Shown here: in pieces, positions 44,333 through 53,824 of the stretch
Layout: every line of letters starts with the position of its first letter
How positions within the stretch are numbered: the first letter of the stretch is position 1
Assembly (NCBI GenBank): GCA_035487355.1
Contig: DATHMF010000031.1
Span: 95,584 to 159,583, forward strand
Direction of reading: 5' to 3'
Length of the DNA: 64,000 nt
Origin: Terriglobales bacterium
Lineage (GTDB): Bacteria > Acidobacteriota > Terriglobia > Terriglobales > Acidobacteriaceae
The notes under the pieces: model-generated
The model's database searches: none
What the model was told of the DNA's origin: nothing
Seen by the model: only the letters and a program-made list of their open reading frames with translations
Program-made: the position numbers and the translations under genes

Positions 44333-45613
44333 TTATCCCGCTTTCTCCATCATAGCAATAGAAACTTCGCGTTTCTCGACCATTTCACTGGTCACTTCAA
44401 AATCTTTAATACGCTTCTGGCTTGGTAGATGGTACATGAGGTCGAGCATCAATTCTTCCAGAATCATGCGCAAGCCGCGAGCGCCCACTTTACGCGCCAG
44501 GGCCTCACGCGCTATGGCATGCAGGGAATCGTCAGTGAATTTAAGCCTGACATTTTCAAATTCAAACAGACGCTGATACTGCTTGGTAATAGCGTTCTTG
44601 GGGCGGATAAGAATTTCTACCAGCGCGGCCTCATCGAGATCATTCAGGACCCCCACCACCGGCAGGCGCCCGACGAACTCGGGAATCAGGCCGAACTTAA
44701 TTAAATCCTGCGGCTGGCTCTTGGAGAGCAGTTCGGTATCGCGCTTGGATTCAGGAATGAATTCGACGGCGTCCTTATCTTTCTCATTGCCAGTGCGGAA
44801 GCCCATGGCTTTCTTTCCCACGCGCCGGCCAATGATCTTTTCGAGTCCTACGAACGCGCCTCCGCAGATAAAGAGGATGTTGGTGGTATCCACAGGAGTA
44901 AATTCCTGATGAGGATGCTTGCGGCCACCCTGCGGCGGGACGTTGGCAATGGTGCCTTCCAGAATCTTCAGCAGTGCCTGCTGCACGCCTTCGCCGGAGA
45001 CGTCACGCGTGATGGAGGGGTTTTCGTCCTTGCGGCCGATCTTATCCACCTCATCAATGTAGATGATGCCGGTCTGCGCGCGGCCCACATCGCCATCGGC
45101 GGCCTGCAGCAGCTTCAGGATGATGTTCTCTACGTCCTCACCTACGTAACCGGCTTCGGTCAGCGTGGTGGCGTCAACGATAGCAAAAGGGACATCCAAC
45201 ATGCGGGCCAGGGTTTGCGCGAGAAGCGTTTTGCCCGTTCCGGTTGGCCCGATCAGCAAAATATTGCTCTTGGCCAGCTCCACTTCGCTGTTGCGCTGGC
45301 GATTCATGTAAATGCGCTTGTAGTGGTTATAGACCGCGACCGCCAACTTTTTCTTGGTCTGCTCCTGGCCAATGACATATTCGTCGAGGAATACCTTGAC
45401 CTCTTGCGGCTTGGGCAGATGGTTGGGCGCGGCGGCGGTTTGCGTTTCGGTGCGATCGTCTTCCAGGATGGAGTTGCAGACCGCGACGCACTCATCGCAA
45501 ATGTAAGCCCGGGGATAATCGCTGGGGGAAGAGATGAGTTTGGCGACTGCATCCTGCGACTTATGGCAGAAGGAACAGCGTAGACTTTCTTCAGGGCCGG
45601 AGCGTGTTTTCAT
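44333..45613 (-). CDS. clpX: ATP-dependent Clp protease ATP-binding subunit ClpX
   Basis: A 426-residue unfoldase that feeds substrates to ClpP. The N-terminal zinc-binding domain uses C13, C16, C39 and C42. Walker A is GPTGTGKT, with Walker B in the [11 protein letters not shown] motif, and the IGF-type ClpP-binding loop region ([14 protein letters not shown]) follows. It follows clpP by 87 bases and precedes lon by 5. Confidence 0.98.
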   Translation of the reverse strand: MKTRSGPEESLRCSFCHKSQDAVAKLISSPSDYPRAYICDECVAVCNSILEDDRTETQTAAAPNHLPKPQEVKVFLDEYVIGQEQTKKKLAVAVYNHYKRIYMNRQRNSEVELAKSNILLIGPTGTGKTLLAQTLARMLDVPFAIVDATTLTEAGYVGEDVENIILKLLQAADGDVGRAQTGIIYIDEVDKIGRKDENPSITRDVSGEGVQQALLKILEGTIANVPPQGGRKHPHQEFTPVDTTNILFICGGAFVGLEKIIGRRVGKKAMGFRTGNEKDKDAVEFIPESKRDTELLSKSQPQDLIKFGLIPEFVGRLPVVGVLNDLDEAALVEILIRPKNAITKQYQRLFEFENVRLKFTDDSLHAIAREALARKVGARGLRMILEELMLDLMYHLPSQKRIKDFEVTSEMVEKREVSIAMMEKAG

Positions 45614-45700
45614 CTTCTTCTAGAACTCCTTAATACATATACAAGAAGACCCGTAAAAGTGCCATCGGATGCACACCTTAGTTGCAAATCGAAGGTACTG

Positions 45701-46309
45701 CTACTTGTGTTTGTAAATAATGTCATCCACGATTCCATACTCCTTGGACTGCTGGGCGTTCATGATGAAATCGCGTTCCACATCCTTCTCTATTTTATCC
45801 AGCTTTTGCCCTGTATGCTTAGCTAAAATCTGATTGGTAATCTCGCGCATACGCAGGATCTCTCTGGCGTGGATGTCAATATCCGTCGCCTGGCCGCTCA
45901 GTCCGCCCATGGAGGGCTGGTGGATCAGGATACGTGAACCCGGCAGGGCAAAGCGTTTTTTCGGCGCCCCGGCGCACAGCAACAAAGCTCCCATGCTGGC
46001 GGCTTGCCCGATACAAATCGTGGTTACGTCAGGACGTATGAATTGCATGGTGTCATAAATAGCCATACCCGCGGTAATCGAACCGCCGGGGGAGTTGATA
46101 TACAGCGAGATGTCGCGCTCGGGGTCCTCGGCAGCTAAAAACAGCAACTGCGCAATCACGAGGTTGGCGACAGTATCGTCAATGGGTGTGCCCAGAAAAA
46201 TAATGTTGTCGCGCAGCAGCCGGGAATAAATATCGTAGGCGCGCTCGCCGCGGCTGGTCTGTTCTACAACCATAGGCACTAGCATCATATGAGGATCATT
46301 TTTTTGCAT
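45701..46309 (-). CDS. clpP: ATP-dependent Clp protease proteolytic subunit
   Basis: A 202-residue serine protease that forms a double heptamer. The catalytic Ser105 ([11 protein letters not shown]), His130 ([10 protein letters not shown]) and Asp180 (DVERDF) are all in place. The mature start is probably near [16 protein letters not shown], with a short leader of about 10 residues. It follows tig by 120 bases and precedes clpX. Confidence 0.98.
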   Translation of the reverse strand: MQKNDPHMMLVPMVVEQTSRGERAYDIYSRLLRDNIIFLGTPIDDTVANLVIAQLLFLAAEDPERDISLYINSPGGSITAGMAIYDTMQFIRPDVTTICIGQAASMGALLLCAGAPKKRFALPGSRILIHQPSMGGLSGQATDIDIHAREILRMREITNQILAKHTGQKLDKIEKDVERDFIMNAQQSKEYGIVDDIIYKHK

Positions 46310-46429
46310 AGGGATTGCTCCTGGCCAACGGTGGCTGCGGCGCTCCTCCCGGTAGACTGGGGAAGCTTAAGCGCCCTCCGCGGGGGACTGGACGGCCAGC
46401 TTTTGCCATTATAGTTGCCGCCGTCATGT

Positions 46430-47704
46430 TCATGCGGACCTACGGTAGAGGAAGTCGAGAGCTTTCTCGTTGCGTATCCTATTTCGGATTTTATCGAGCG
46501 CACCATCACGCGTCAAACGCGAGCGAATCTCTTCGGAAGACTGCTTGGTTTGCCGTGCCAGAGCGTCAATTTCCTTGCCAACCTCTTCGTCGCTGACCTC
46601 GATTTTTTCAGCCTCGGCAATTTTTTCCAGGATCAGAGACGCTTTCACTTCCTTCACCGCAGCGTCACGCTGCCCGGCGCGCAGGCGGGGAAGATCCATC
46701 TTTTTCATGTGCTCAGCACTCAGACCCTGAGCGGCCAAGGCGCGCAGGCCGCGCTCCAGCCGGAGATCAATCTGATGCTCCACCATGGATTCCGGTACTG
46801 GGAATTCATTGCGGCGAACGAGTTCATCCATCAGCTTTTCTTTGGCCTCGTGCTCGGCGCGGTGCTTTTTTTCACTCTCTAACCCTTCGCGTATCCGCTG
46901 CTTTACCGTCTCCAGATCTTCAAAGTCGCCCAGAGATTTTGCGAAGTCATCGTTCAGCTCCGGCAGGCTCTTTTGCTTAATAGCCTTGACCTCGACTTTG
47001 TACTCGACGGTCTTGCCCGCCAGGCGGGGATCGTTGAAATCCTCAGGATAAGCAACATCGAAGGTGCGCTCTTCGCCGGCCCGGGCCCCGCGCAGGTTTT
47101 CGGAAAACTCTTTTACAGTGTCCGGTCCACCAATGTGCACCAGCACATCGTTAACAGGGACCGGTTTGCCACCCTCTTCCTTGGGTGTGCTGGTGAAGCT
47201 GACATCGGCAAAGTCGCCGTCGGCGAGAGCGCGATCTTCAACCGGAGTGAACACCGCACGGCGCTCGCGCAGATTGTTCAGCTCAGCCGTGACTTCTTCC
47301 TCGGAGATATTGGTATCGGTCTTTTCCGCGCGCAGCTCCTGGTAGCCGGTGACCTCGATTGGCGGCAACACCTCAAAGGTTGCTTTAAAGCGCATAGGCT
47401 CGCCTTCCTTAATGTGCAGGTCGGTCACTTGCGGTTGCGATACGGGCTCCAGCTTCTGTTTTTCTACCTCTTCGCGGAAGTAGCGGGGAACAAGCCGCTC
47501 GATCACCTCGCCGCGGATATCGCCAGCAAAGCGGCTGCGCACCACCGTGATGGGCACTTTGCCCTTACGGAAGCCGGGCAGACGCGCCAGCTTCTGATAG
47601 TTCTGGACGACGGATTCGGTTTCCCTGGCGACCACATCGGCAGGCACTTCCACCGAAACTTCGCGCGTACAGGGGTCATGGTTTGTGCTGCTTTCTGTAC
47701 TCAA
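46430..47704 (-). CDS. tig: Trigger factor
   Basis: A ribosome-bound chaperone with prolyl isomerase activity, 424 residues. The ribosome-binding domain carries the signature LPGFRKGKVPITVV near residue 40. The FKBP-type PPIase insert spans about 160-245 (ADGDFADVSF, HIGGPDTVKEFSENL). The rest is the helical chaperone arms (IREGLESEKKHRAEHEAKE). It starts the proteostasis gene run and is divergent from the uracil-DNA glycosylase gene, with a 187-base gap for the promoters. Confidence 0.97.
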   Translation of the reverse strand: MSTESSTNHDPCTREVSVEVPADVVARETESVVQNYQKLARLPGFRKGKVPITVVRSRFAGDIRGEVIERLVPRYFREEVEKQKLEPVSQPQVTDLHIKEGEPMRFKATFEVLPPIEVTGYQELRAEKTDTNISEEEVTAELNNLRERRAVFTPVEDRALADGDFADVSFTSTPKEEGGKPVPVNDVLVHIGGPDTVKEFSENLRGARAGEERTFDVAYPEDFNDPRLAGKTVEYKVEVKAIKQKSLPELNDDFAKSLGDFEDLETVKQRIREGLESEKKHRAEHEAKEKLMDELVRRNEFPVPESMVEHQIDLRLERGLRALAAQGLSAEHMKKMDLPRLRAGQRDAAVKEVKASLILEKIAEAEKIEVSDEEVGKEIDALARQTKQSSEEIRSRLTRDGALDKIRNRIRNEKALDFLYRRSA

Positions 47705-47891
47705 ACTTTAGCCTTCTGAAAATGAATTTAGGAGAGCATGCCGGCCTGGCCGGAGTGAAAAATGTACGAACTATGATGATAAGAGAGCACGGTGAGCGCG
47801 GTCAAACGAAGGGCAGCGTAAATAGTCATGCCGTTCCAAATACCGCGGTAAAAGCATTCATCCGTCCCCTGATAATGAGAAGATATTAAGA

Positions 47892-48581
47892 ATGTCCTCC
47901 TGGCTTGTTCAATTGAACTCTGACGTTGTCTCCTGCGAGCGCTGTCCACGGCTCATTGATTACTGCCGCAAAGTCGCTCGTGAGAAGCGCCGCGCATATC
48001 TCGATTGGGAGTACTGGGGCAAGCCGGTGCCCGGCTTCGGTGATCCAAACGCGCGCGTGCTCATCCTGGGGCTGGCGCCGGGCGCACATGGTTCCAACCG
48101 CACGGGCAGGCCGTTTACTGGAGATGGTTCCGGCAATTTCATGTATCCCGTACTGTACAAAACCGGCTTTGCTTCTCAACCTACCGCCACGCACAGAGAC
48201 GACGGCCTGAAGCTGAAGGACGCTTACATTACTGCCGTTGCCCGCTGCGCTCCGCCGGCTAATAAACCGACACCGGTAGAGCTGGCCAATTGCTCCGAAT
48301 TCCTGGACCGGGAATTAGCAGGACTGAGCAAAGTCAAAGTGGTTGTCGTGCTGGGCAAGATTGCTTTTGATGGGTATCTGAACTATCTGAAGCGACGCGG
48401 AGTACTGCAAAGCAAAGGGCAATATGTTTTTGGGCATGGAGCCAGATACCGGTTGCGTAACGGCAAAATCCTGTTGGCGTCGTATCATCCTTCCATGCAG
48501 AACACCCTGACCGGCAAACTGACAGAAAAGATGTTCTTGAAGGTTTTTCGTGACGCGGCGCGGCTGGCGAGCGCGGATTAG
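47892..48581 (+). CDS. Family 5 uracil-DNA glycosylase
   Basis: A 229-residue UdgB-like enzyme that removes uracil and other deaminated bases from DNA. Motif 1, GLAPGAHGSNRTGRPFTGD, is the type 5 form in which the usual catalytic Asp/Asn is replaced by Ala-His. The Cys ligands for the 4Fe-4S cluster are in VSCERCPRL and later Cys (VARCAPP, ELANCSEF). The C-terminal HPS motif is SYHPSMQNT. It is monocistronic and divergent from tig. Confidence 0.93.
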   Translation: MSSWLVQLNSDVVSCERCPRLIDYCRKVAREKRRAYLDWEYWGKPVPGFGDPNARVLILGLAPGAHGSNRTGRPFTGDGSGNFMYPVLYKTGFASQPTATHRDDGLKLKDAYITAVARCAPPANKPTPVELANCSEFLDRELAGLSKVKVVVVLGKIAFDGYLNYLKRRGVLQSKGQYVFGHGARYRLRNGKILLASYHPSMQNTLTGKLTEKMFLKVFRDAARLASAD

Positions 48582-49073
48582 GAATTCCCGCGAGCTACAC
48601 CTTTTTAAGTCTTGCTATACCTCATTTCTGCGATGCTCCAGCGCCTGAACCGGGGGTCCCCAGCGCGTGCCCGCGTGCTGGAGGAGCGACACCTGCAGCC
48701 CGGATACAGTAACCCTTAAAACGGTTTAGCCCGTGGTCCCATTGTGGTATCAAAGTCTTAATTTCTGAGCAAACGTGGATTATCATCGTTCCGGAAGTGT
48801 ATCTGGCATCTAGGATGCGGGGGCATAAGCCCACGAGGTCTTTGAAAATTCGCAAAAGCAGTGCTCGGTACTCAGTCCGCAGTACGCAGAAACAGCCCAC
48901 CGATGATATCTATCCAGTAAACACAGCAGACTATCTCAGCAAGTACCCGATGTGAAAGCGACTTTGCCCAGTAAATATGCGGCGATCATGCCTGTTTTAG
49001 AGGTTTCGAACCACTTGCAGCAAGTGGGGCTGAGAGGGGCCGACTGCATTGGGAGTCCAGGGGGCCGAAGATT
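48582..49073. other. Non-coding region with dispersed repeats
   Basis: Almost 500 bases without a gene. It contains GCGCGTGCCCGCGTGC-type text near 48661, AGTGCTCGGTACTCAGTC text at 48858 and the third copy of the CAGCAAG element at 48937. No open frame has gene-like features. Confidence 0.6.
48937..49027 (+). repeat. CAGCAAG-bounded element, copy 3
   Basis: It starts CAGCAAGTACCC and ends CCACTTGCAGCAAGTGGG. The middle GCGACTTTGCCCAGTAAATA, then TGCGGCGATCA, aligns with copies 1 and 2 at 25039 and 25199. It lies about 24 kb from them. Confidence 0.75.
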
Positions 49074-50624
49074 CTAAAAGGTAAACGCAGCCTTTCGGTG
49101 CAGATCTGCATTCCGGATTTGGGGAATTGTGATGATGGCAATCCACTCCCCACCCCGGTGGGCCTTCCAAAGGACGCTTCCTCCCAGAATCTGTGCTGCC
49201 AACTCCGGCGGCGTGTCGGGATGGTAGTCAAAAAATCGAGTCTGAGCACGCTTCCAGAATTCAGGAACAGGCAGGCGGCGTGGAGGCTCATACTTCCTCG
49301 AAAATATAACTGCCATATCGAATTCGGTGCTCTGACTGGCTGCCTCTAAGTCCTCCCTGGTGAAGCTTTCCAGTTGCAGCACTTTATGGGGCGTGTTGAC
49401 GTAGCCGAGGTAGGGCTTAGAGAGTTCATCTGTTGCCGGCCAGGCAGTCAGCACCCGCGCTTGTGGGAACCTCTTTTCCATCATGCCGGCTGCTTGCTGG
49501 TGCAGCACAACGAAGTCGCGGTAGGCCAAACTATCCTCAGGAGCGAAGACGTACGGTGGATTGATCAACAGTCCGGCAACAAAAGCCGCACAAACCAGCG
49601 TTATGACGACCGGCCAACCGGGAATCCGGCGCCAGACAGTAGAAACGGAGATGATAATCACCAAAGGGATGGCTGGCAGCATGTAGCGCGCCAGCACCGC
49701 TCCTCCGATCAACGAAAGGACTACAAGATAAGCAGCCATAACTACGGCAAAGACAAACTGATGAGGTAGAGCAATGCGCTCGCGGGGGACGCCTGCATCA
49801 CTCCGCGCAGGCAGAAACATGGCCAAAACCATGGCCAACGTGAGTAAGTAAAGATTGGCGTGGCCAACCAGTTGCCATGCACGAAGGATGAAGGCAAAGA
49901 CGATGCGTAGCGGTTGCAGAGTGGAATCTACGTTGTAGCGGAAAAATTGTGGGTTGCCGAAGACGTATCCCGTGTGCGCATAGTGGTAGGCGAACCATGC
50001 GGCCAGCGGCAGTGCTGGTAGTAGCAGCCAAGTGGAACGAACCGCCCGTTGAAAGAACGAGGTCGCCGGAGTGTCTTTTGATTTCCGTATTGCCTCCCAC
50101 GCAAAGAGTGCAGCCGGGGTAATAATGGCGGTTTCTTTGGACAGCGCTGCAAGCGCGAATGCCGCCACGCACAGCCAGCGCCGTCGCTTCAAATAAAAAA
50201 AAACACCCCAAAGAGTGAAGGCGGTTACAGCCAAATCCACCTGAGCGAGCGAGCTTTGGGCGAAAAATACGGGATACAGCGCCGTACACAAGGTGCTGGC
50301 GGCGGCTACGACACGATTGGCTACGTGCTGCGCCAGCACGAATACGCCCAACAGCGCCAATGCCGAAATCAGCAGTATGGCCGTGTGTGTGACCGCAGGG
50401 GAATAGCCAAAGAGCTTCCAGGCCAGGGCCAGGTAAGCCATAACTAAAGGCGGATGTGCATTGGTAAGTGTGGAATGAGGAATAAAATCGCCACGAGTAA
50501 AAATATCGTACGCGGCGGGGACATAATAGCCGGCTTCATCCCAGAAGTAGGGAAGCCGCAGCAGGGACCAATGCGCGGCCAGCAAAAGAACAAAAATAAA
50601 AATGAAGAGCGCAGTCCTGCGCAT
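49074..50624 (-). CDS. Membrane glycosyltransferase (GT39/ArnT-like)
   Basis: An integral membrane protein of about 516 residues with roughly ten hydrophobic segments, beginning RRTALFIFIFVLLLAAHWSL. The first external loop has the acidic WDEAGYY motif expected for GT-C enzymes that use lipid-linked sugars. A soluble C-terminal domain of about 130 residues follows. I used the ATG at 50624, which starts the first membrane helix; a TTG at 50693 would overlap the upstream DUF3467 gene. Donor and acceptor sugars are unknown. Confidence 0.85.
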   Translation of the reverse strand: MRRTALFIFIFVLLLAAHWSLLRLPYFWDEAGYYVPAAYDIFTRGDFIPHSTLTNAHPPLVMAYLALAWKLFGYSPAVTHTAILLISALALLGVFVLAQHVANRVVAAASTLCTALYPVFFAQSSLAQVDLAVTAFTLWGVFFYLKRRRWLCVAAFALAALSKETAIITPAALFAWEAIRKSKDTPATSFFQRAVRSTWLLLPALPLAAWFAYHYAHTGYVFGNPQFFRYNVDSTLQPLRIVFAFILRAWQLVGHANLYLLTLAMVLAMFLPARSDAGVPRERIALPHQFVFAVVMAAYLVVLSLIGGAVLARYMLPAIPLVIIISVSTVWRRIPGWPVVITLVCAAFVAGLLINPPYVFAPEDSLAYRDFVVLHQQAAGMMEKRFPQARVLTAWPATDELSKPYLGYVNTPHKVLQLESFTREDLEAASQSTEFDMAVIFSRKYEPPRRLPVPEFWKRAQTRFFDYHPDTPPELAAQILGGSVLWKAHRGGEWIAIITIPQIRNADLHRKAAFTF

Positions 50625-50655
50625 CAGGCCGGCAGGCACAAACCTGTCTCGCACA

Positions 50656-50952
50656 TCAATGCACCTGTCCGGGAACTGCCATGCGCGGATCAAGCTTGAT
50701 CTCGCCGAAGGTCTTTTCGTAGTTCACCACATTCTGCTGCAGGATGGTGAGCAGCGCCTTGGCTTGCTGTGGACTAAGATAAATTCCCTGAAAATTGTTG
50801 ACCTCCATCTCAGTCGGCGTCGGCTGCTGTAAGGTGCCGAAGACCAGGAAGAAATCCCATACGTTCACGCGTACTTGCACGCTGTTGGCGTAGTTTTCCC
50901 GGTAGTCTTTGCTGTTGGTGAGCTTGATATTGGGTTGCGCTGGGGTGGCCAT
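50656..50952 (-). CDS. DUF3467 family protein
   Basis: A 98-residue soluble protein of the DUF3467 family. It has the conserved KLTNSKDYRENYANSVQVRV opening, FFLVFGTL and the YLSPQQAKALLTILQQNV helix. Function is unknown. It is placed just before the glycosyltransferase gene on the same strand with about 31 bases between them. Confidence 0.9.
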   Translation of the reverse strand: MATPAQPNIKLTNSKDYRENYANSVQVRVNVWDFFLVFGTLQQPTPTEMEVNNFQGIYLSPQQAKALLTILQQNVVNYEKTFGEIKLDPRMAVPGQVH

Positions 50953-50954
50953 AA

Positions 50955-51010
50955 TCAGTTCTCGGTTCTCGATTTAGTTCGCAGTTCTCGGTTCTCAGTT
51001 CTCAGAACCC
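50955..51010. repeat. GTTCTCGGTTCTCAGTTCTC text repeat
   Basis: A run of CAGTTCTC, GGTTCTC and GCAGTTCTC words upstream of the DUF3467 gene. The complement appears at 25177 and 51084 as ACTGAGAACCGGGAACTG. Confidence 0.75.
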
Positions 51011-51109
51011 AAATCTACGAATTTCATCATAATTCATTCGGTTGCAAATAGGCGCAGGCGCCTTGTATAGGCTGTGCACAGCACAACTGAGAACCGGGAA
51101 CTGGTTTTT

Positions 51110-51194
51110 TGGTGCGAAAGGAGGGACTCGAACCCTCACGGGTTTCCCCGCCAGATCCTAAGTCTGGTGCGTCTGCCAATTCCGCCACTTTCGC
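51110..51194 (-). tRNA. tRNA-Leu (anticodon UAG)
   Basis: Read on the minus strand, the acceptor stem GCGAAAG pairs with CTTTCGC, with an encoded CCA end. The D arm, a long variable arm typical of class II tRNAs and the T loop GGTTCGAGTCC are present. The anticodon loop CTTAGGA gives UAG (positions 51158-51160), which reads CUA and other CUN leucine codons. Confidence 0.96.
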
Positions 51195-51331
51195 GTAGCT
51201 TGATTCATATCTTAACAGGATCATTGATTGCAATTGCCGCCTGTTTACTCTAACGAAAAGAGGCTTTCCATTGCCACCAGCAAGAATAGACCTTTGGGGC
51301 ATTTTCATTGTGGTACTTTGTCAGAAATTGT

Positions 51332-52279
51332 CTACCGCAAATACTGTAATTCTTCGGAGGGCGACTTTGAGTGGGTTTGGACCGTCAATATCGCAAGATA
51401 ACTAACATGGGGTTCAAGCCATGGGGCCTCGGTAGCCAACTCGTGGGTTGCATCACGAAGGTGATAGCTTGGAATGGCAGGGTGAAGGTGGTGAGTTGCG
51501 TGCTCTGCAAACCCATAACACCCGAAGATCAGTCTCTCGATTGGTCCGCAGGCTAGATTCCGCAAAACCGCGTTACCCACAACTTCGGGGTGATCTGTCC
51601 CATTCTGGTGCTCAGCGATTGCTCGAAGCGTGGCTGCGAAGAGCGTTAGAGAAGCCACGCCATAGAGGTAAACGGCCCCATAAGAAATAGCAGCATTGAG
51701 TGCCGCGATTCTGACATCGTGTACTCCAAACCGCCAGGCAACCATAAACACTGAGGCAAAGAATGCCAGATGAAAGGCCATGGCCCGAACGATCCAGAAG
51801 CGTGAACGCGACAGGTTTGCATTGGGTCGCGTGTGAACTACGTAGCTGAATTTCTTCAGTGCCTCAATGCCGATGAGGCAGCGGAGGAAAAACAAGAACA
51901 GGCGCCAGCCTCGGATGTCAACTTTGTAGCTGTACTTAGGATCATCGCTTCCGCCGAGATTCTGGTGATGGGCCCAGTGCAAGGCACGATAGGCATCAAA
52001 GTCTGTCACCATCAGCGCGGCTAGTATCCATCGCCCCAGGAGGTTGGCTCCCCAACGCTTTTTGAAGACGTGATAGTGAGCACACTCATGCATCAGGTTC
52101 AATAGGCCGCTCATGGTCAGGCCCGTCCAGAGCCAGAAGAGAACCAGCAAGACGCCTGGTCCTATCACCGCAGCTAAATAAACCGGAGCCAGGACAAAAG
52201 CAATGTGGCCGGTCGTAATCATAAAAGAGACAACGTCAGATCGCTTGCCATACTGCGCTAAGAGGACATCGGGTCTCAC
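51332..52279 (-). CDS. Fatty acid desaturase-type membrane enzyme
   Basis: A 315-residue di-iron membrane desaturase or hydroxylase. The three His clusters are HECAHYH (near 63), HWAHH and HATHHLHP, with hydrophobic segments between them (FVLAPVYLAAVIGPGVLLVLF, AFHLAFFASVFMVAW). Substrate could be fatty acyl lipids, carotenoids or a related chain. Its start lies 3 bases after the methyltransferase gene, so the two form an operon. Confidence 0.88.
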   Translation of the reverse strand: MRPDVLLAQYGKRSDVVSFMITTGHIAFVLAPVYLAAVIGPGVLLVLFWLWTGLTMSGLLNLMHECAHYHVFKKRWGANLLGRWILAALMVTDFDAYRALHWAHHQNLGGSDDPKYSYKVDIRGWRLFLFFLRCLIGIEALKKFSYVVHTRPNANLSRSRFWIVRAMAFHLAFFASVFMVAWRFGVHDVRIAALNAAISYGAVYLYGVASLTLFAATLRAIAEHQNGTDHPEVVGNAVLRNLACGPIERLIFGCYGFAEHATHHLHPAIPSYHLRDATHELATEAPWLEPHVSYLAILTVQTHSKSPSEELQYLR

Positions 52280-52282
52280 AAG

Positions 52283-53248
52283 TTAATTGTCTCCTTTCTT
52301 CCGTGCCTTAAAGTCAATCATTCCAGGCGCTCCCGACCAGACGTCAACCGGTAAGACAACGGTCGCGGCAGCGATACATATGAGCCACTTCAATCCGTGC
52401 CTGGGAATCATTCCCTTAGCGTGACCGTGGGGAAGGCTCGCGAAACTGACGGCGTAACCAGCTGGGTTGAAGGCCCCTTTGACGCTGACTGATTCAAACC
52501 CAGCCCGCTGGAGGAGGCTACGCAGCCCGGCAACGGAGAAGACCACAGTATGCCTGGGCGCATGGAACCCACTCCAACGCAGACCGAAGATTCGGTGCTC
52601 AAGAGATGCGGCGTTTGGAGTTTGTCCGTCGAAGCAGCCACCGGGCATGAGCTTCTTGGCCAGCGCAGAGACGATTGCAAATGGGTCAGGCAGATGTTCT
52701 ATAACGTGGTTCATGATGATCACTTGGCAAGGAGAAAGAACCTCAAACAGATCCGCTGGCCCGCCTTGGACGATCGTGACCCGCTCAGCAGGCCGGGTGA
52801 CCTGAGTGTGGTTACCGATCTCATAACCAATGAATTCGACGTTGGGGATGGCTGCCGCAGCCCGGCGCATGAATGAACCATTGCCACATCCGTAGTCTAG
52901 AACGGCCCCGCTGCCGTTGAGAAGGGTCTTGAGCCGTTGAATCCGCATCTTGTGCCGCATTCGCATGAGAAACCCACCGTCACTCATGCTGTGGTAGTTT
53001 TGGCGATAGAACGAGGCCAGTTCAGAGTCACTCGGCATGGGAGATTGGTAAAGCGAGTTGCACTCTCTGCAGGCGGCGTACCTGGCTAGATAGTCCAGCC
53101 CGTATTCGTGGTCGGGAATCTCCACAGTCTCCAGGACCTGAGGACTCGTACATGCCGGACACATGGTTGCTTTCGACAGAGATGGCTCTCGGCTCAATGC
53201 CTCATCCTTTTCAAGAAGTGAACCATCTTCAATAGAATAACCCATCAT
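52283..53248 (-). CDS. SAM-dependent methyltransferase with an N-terminal zinc-ribbon-like segment
   Basis: A 321-residue class I methyltransferase. The N-terminus has a Cys pair CPACTSP and CRECNSLY that could bind zinc. The SAM-binding motif is VLDYGCGNGSFMRRA, followed by EVLSPCQVIIMNHVIEHLPDP (motif for the active-site face). A C-terminal segment ends with hydrophobic IAAATVVLPVDVW. The layout is like methyltransferases that modify sugars or lipids. It is co-transcribed with the desaturase gene. Confidence 0.85.
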   Translation of the reverse strand: MMGYSIEDGSLLEKDEALSREPSLSKATMCPACTSPQVLETVEIPDHEYGLDYLARYAACRECNSLYQSPMPSDSELASFYRQNYHSMSDGGFLMRMRHKMRIQRLKTLLNGSGAVLDYGCGNGSFMRRAAAAIPNVEFIGYEIGNHTQVTRPAERVTIVQGGPADLFEVLSPCQVIIMNHVIEHLPDPFAIVSALAKKLMPGGCFDGQTPNAASLEHRIFGLRWSGFHAPRHTVVFSVAGLRSLLQRAGFESVSVKGAFNPAGYAVSFASLPHGHAKGMIPRHGLKWLICIAAATVVLPVDVWSGAPGMIDFKARKKGDN

Positions 53249-53418
53249 AAAATTTTAAGACAATAAGACAAAATATAGATAACTTAACAGACTTGTCGAG
53301 AAAGGCGGGTAATATAGATTCGGGGTTCGAGGAAAAACAGAACTACCGTCCCGAGAGCCGGACTCTCCCCTCCCAGGGCCAATTTCGTCAAAACCAAACC
53401 GCTTCGAGCACAAACCGG

Positions 53419-53694
53419 TTATAGATGGTTTTGCGCGATTCCTTGCCAGATCCACAAACCGCCAATCACCAGAATCAGAAGTCCGGAGCCAGCGCCCAGC
53501 ACGCGCAGAAACGGCCGGATTTGATCCATGCGCTTCAGCAGTTCGGTTTGCTCATTTTGTAAGTGGGATTCGGCATCATTGAGAAATAGCTGATCATCCT
53601 CATGCATTGCCAAGGTGCTACGGTAGATCAGCAGAAGAACAAAAATACCGGTGAGCACTCCCCAGACTATCATCAGCACAGTCAAGAGCGACAT
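53419..53694 (-). CDS. Hypothetical small membrane protein, 91 residues
   Basis: Two hydrophobic segments (LLTVLMIVWGVLTGIFVLLL and LGAGSGLLILVIGGLWIW) flank an acidic helix (HEDDQLFLNDAESHLQNEQ). It should span the membrane twice with the charged loop on one face. I do not recognise a family. It is monocistronic. Confidence 0.75.
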   Translation of the reverse strand: MSLLTVLMIVWGVLTGIFVLLLIYRSTLAMHEDDQLFLNDAESHLQNEQTELLKRMDQIRPFLRVLGAGSGLLILVIGGLWIWQGIAQNHL

Positions 53695-53824
53695 ACGTCA
53701 CCTCTTTTTCGGGCATTCAAACCGGTCCCAGGTATTGCTTCGGCCGGCTGTAGATTAGACGAGTGGCCTGCACGAAGGTTAAGGGGCCTAAGGTGAATTA
53801 TAGTCCCCCCAAAGGAGCATTTTT

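Noticed and set aside
51332..53248. Prophage or genomic island next to tRNA-Leu
   Set aside because: No integrase, phage gene or duplicated tRNA end is visible; only a possible acquired pair can be suggested.
53255..53455. 66-codon open frame upstream of the methyltransferase
   Set aside because: It has no ribosome binding site or recognisable features and ends in a hydrophobic run from AT-rich DNA.
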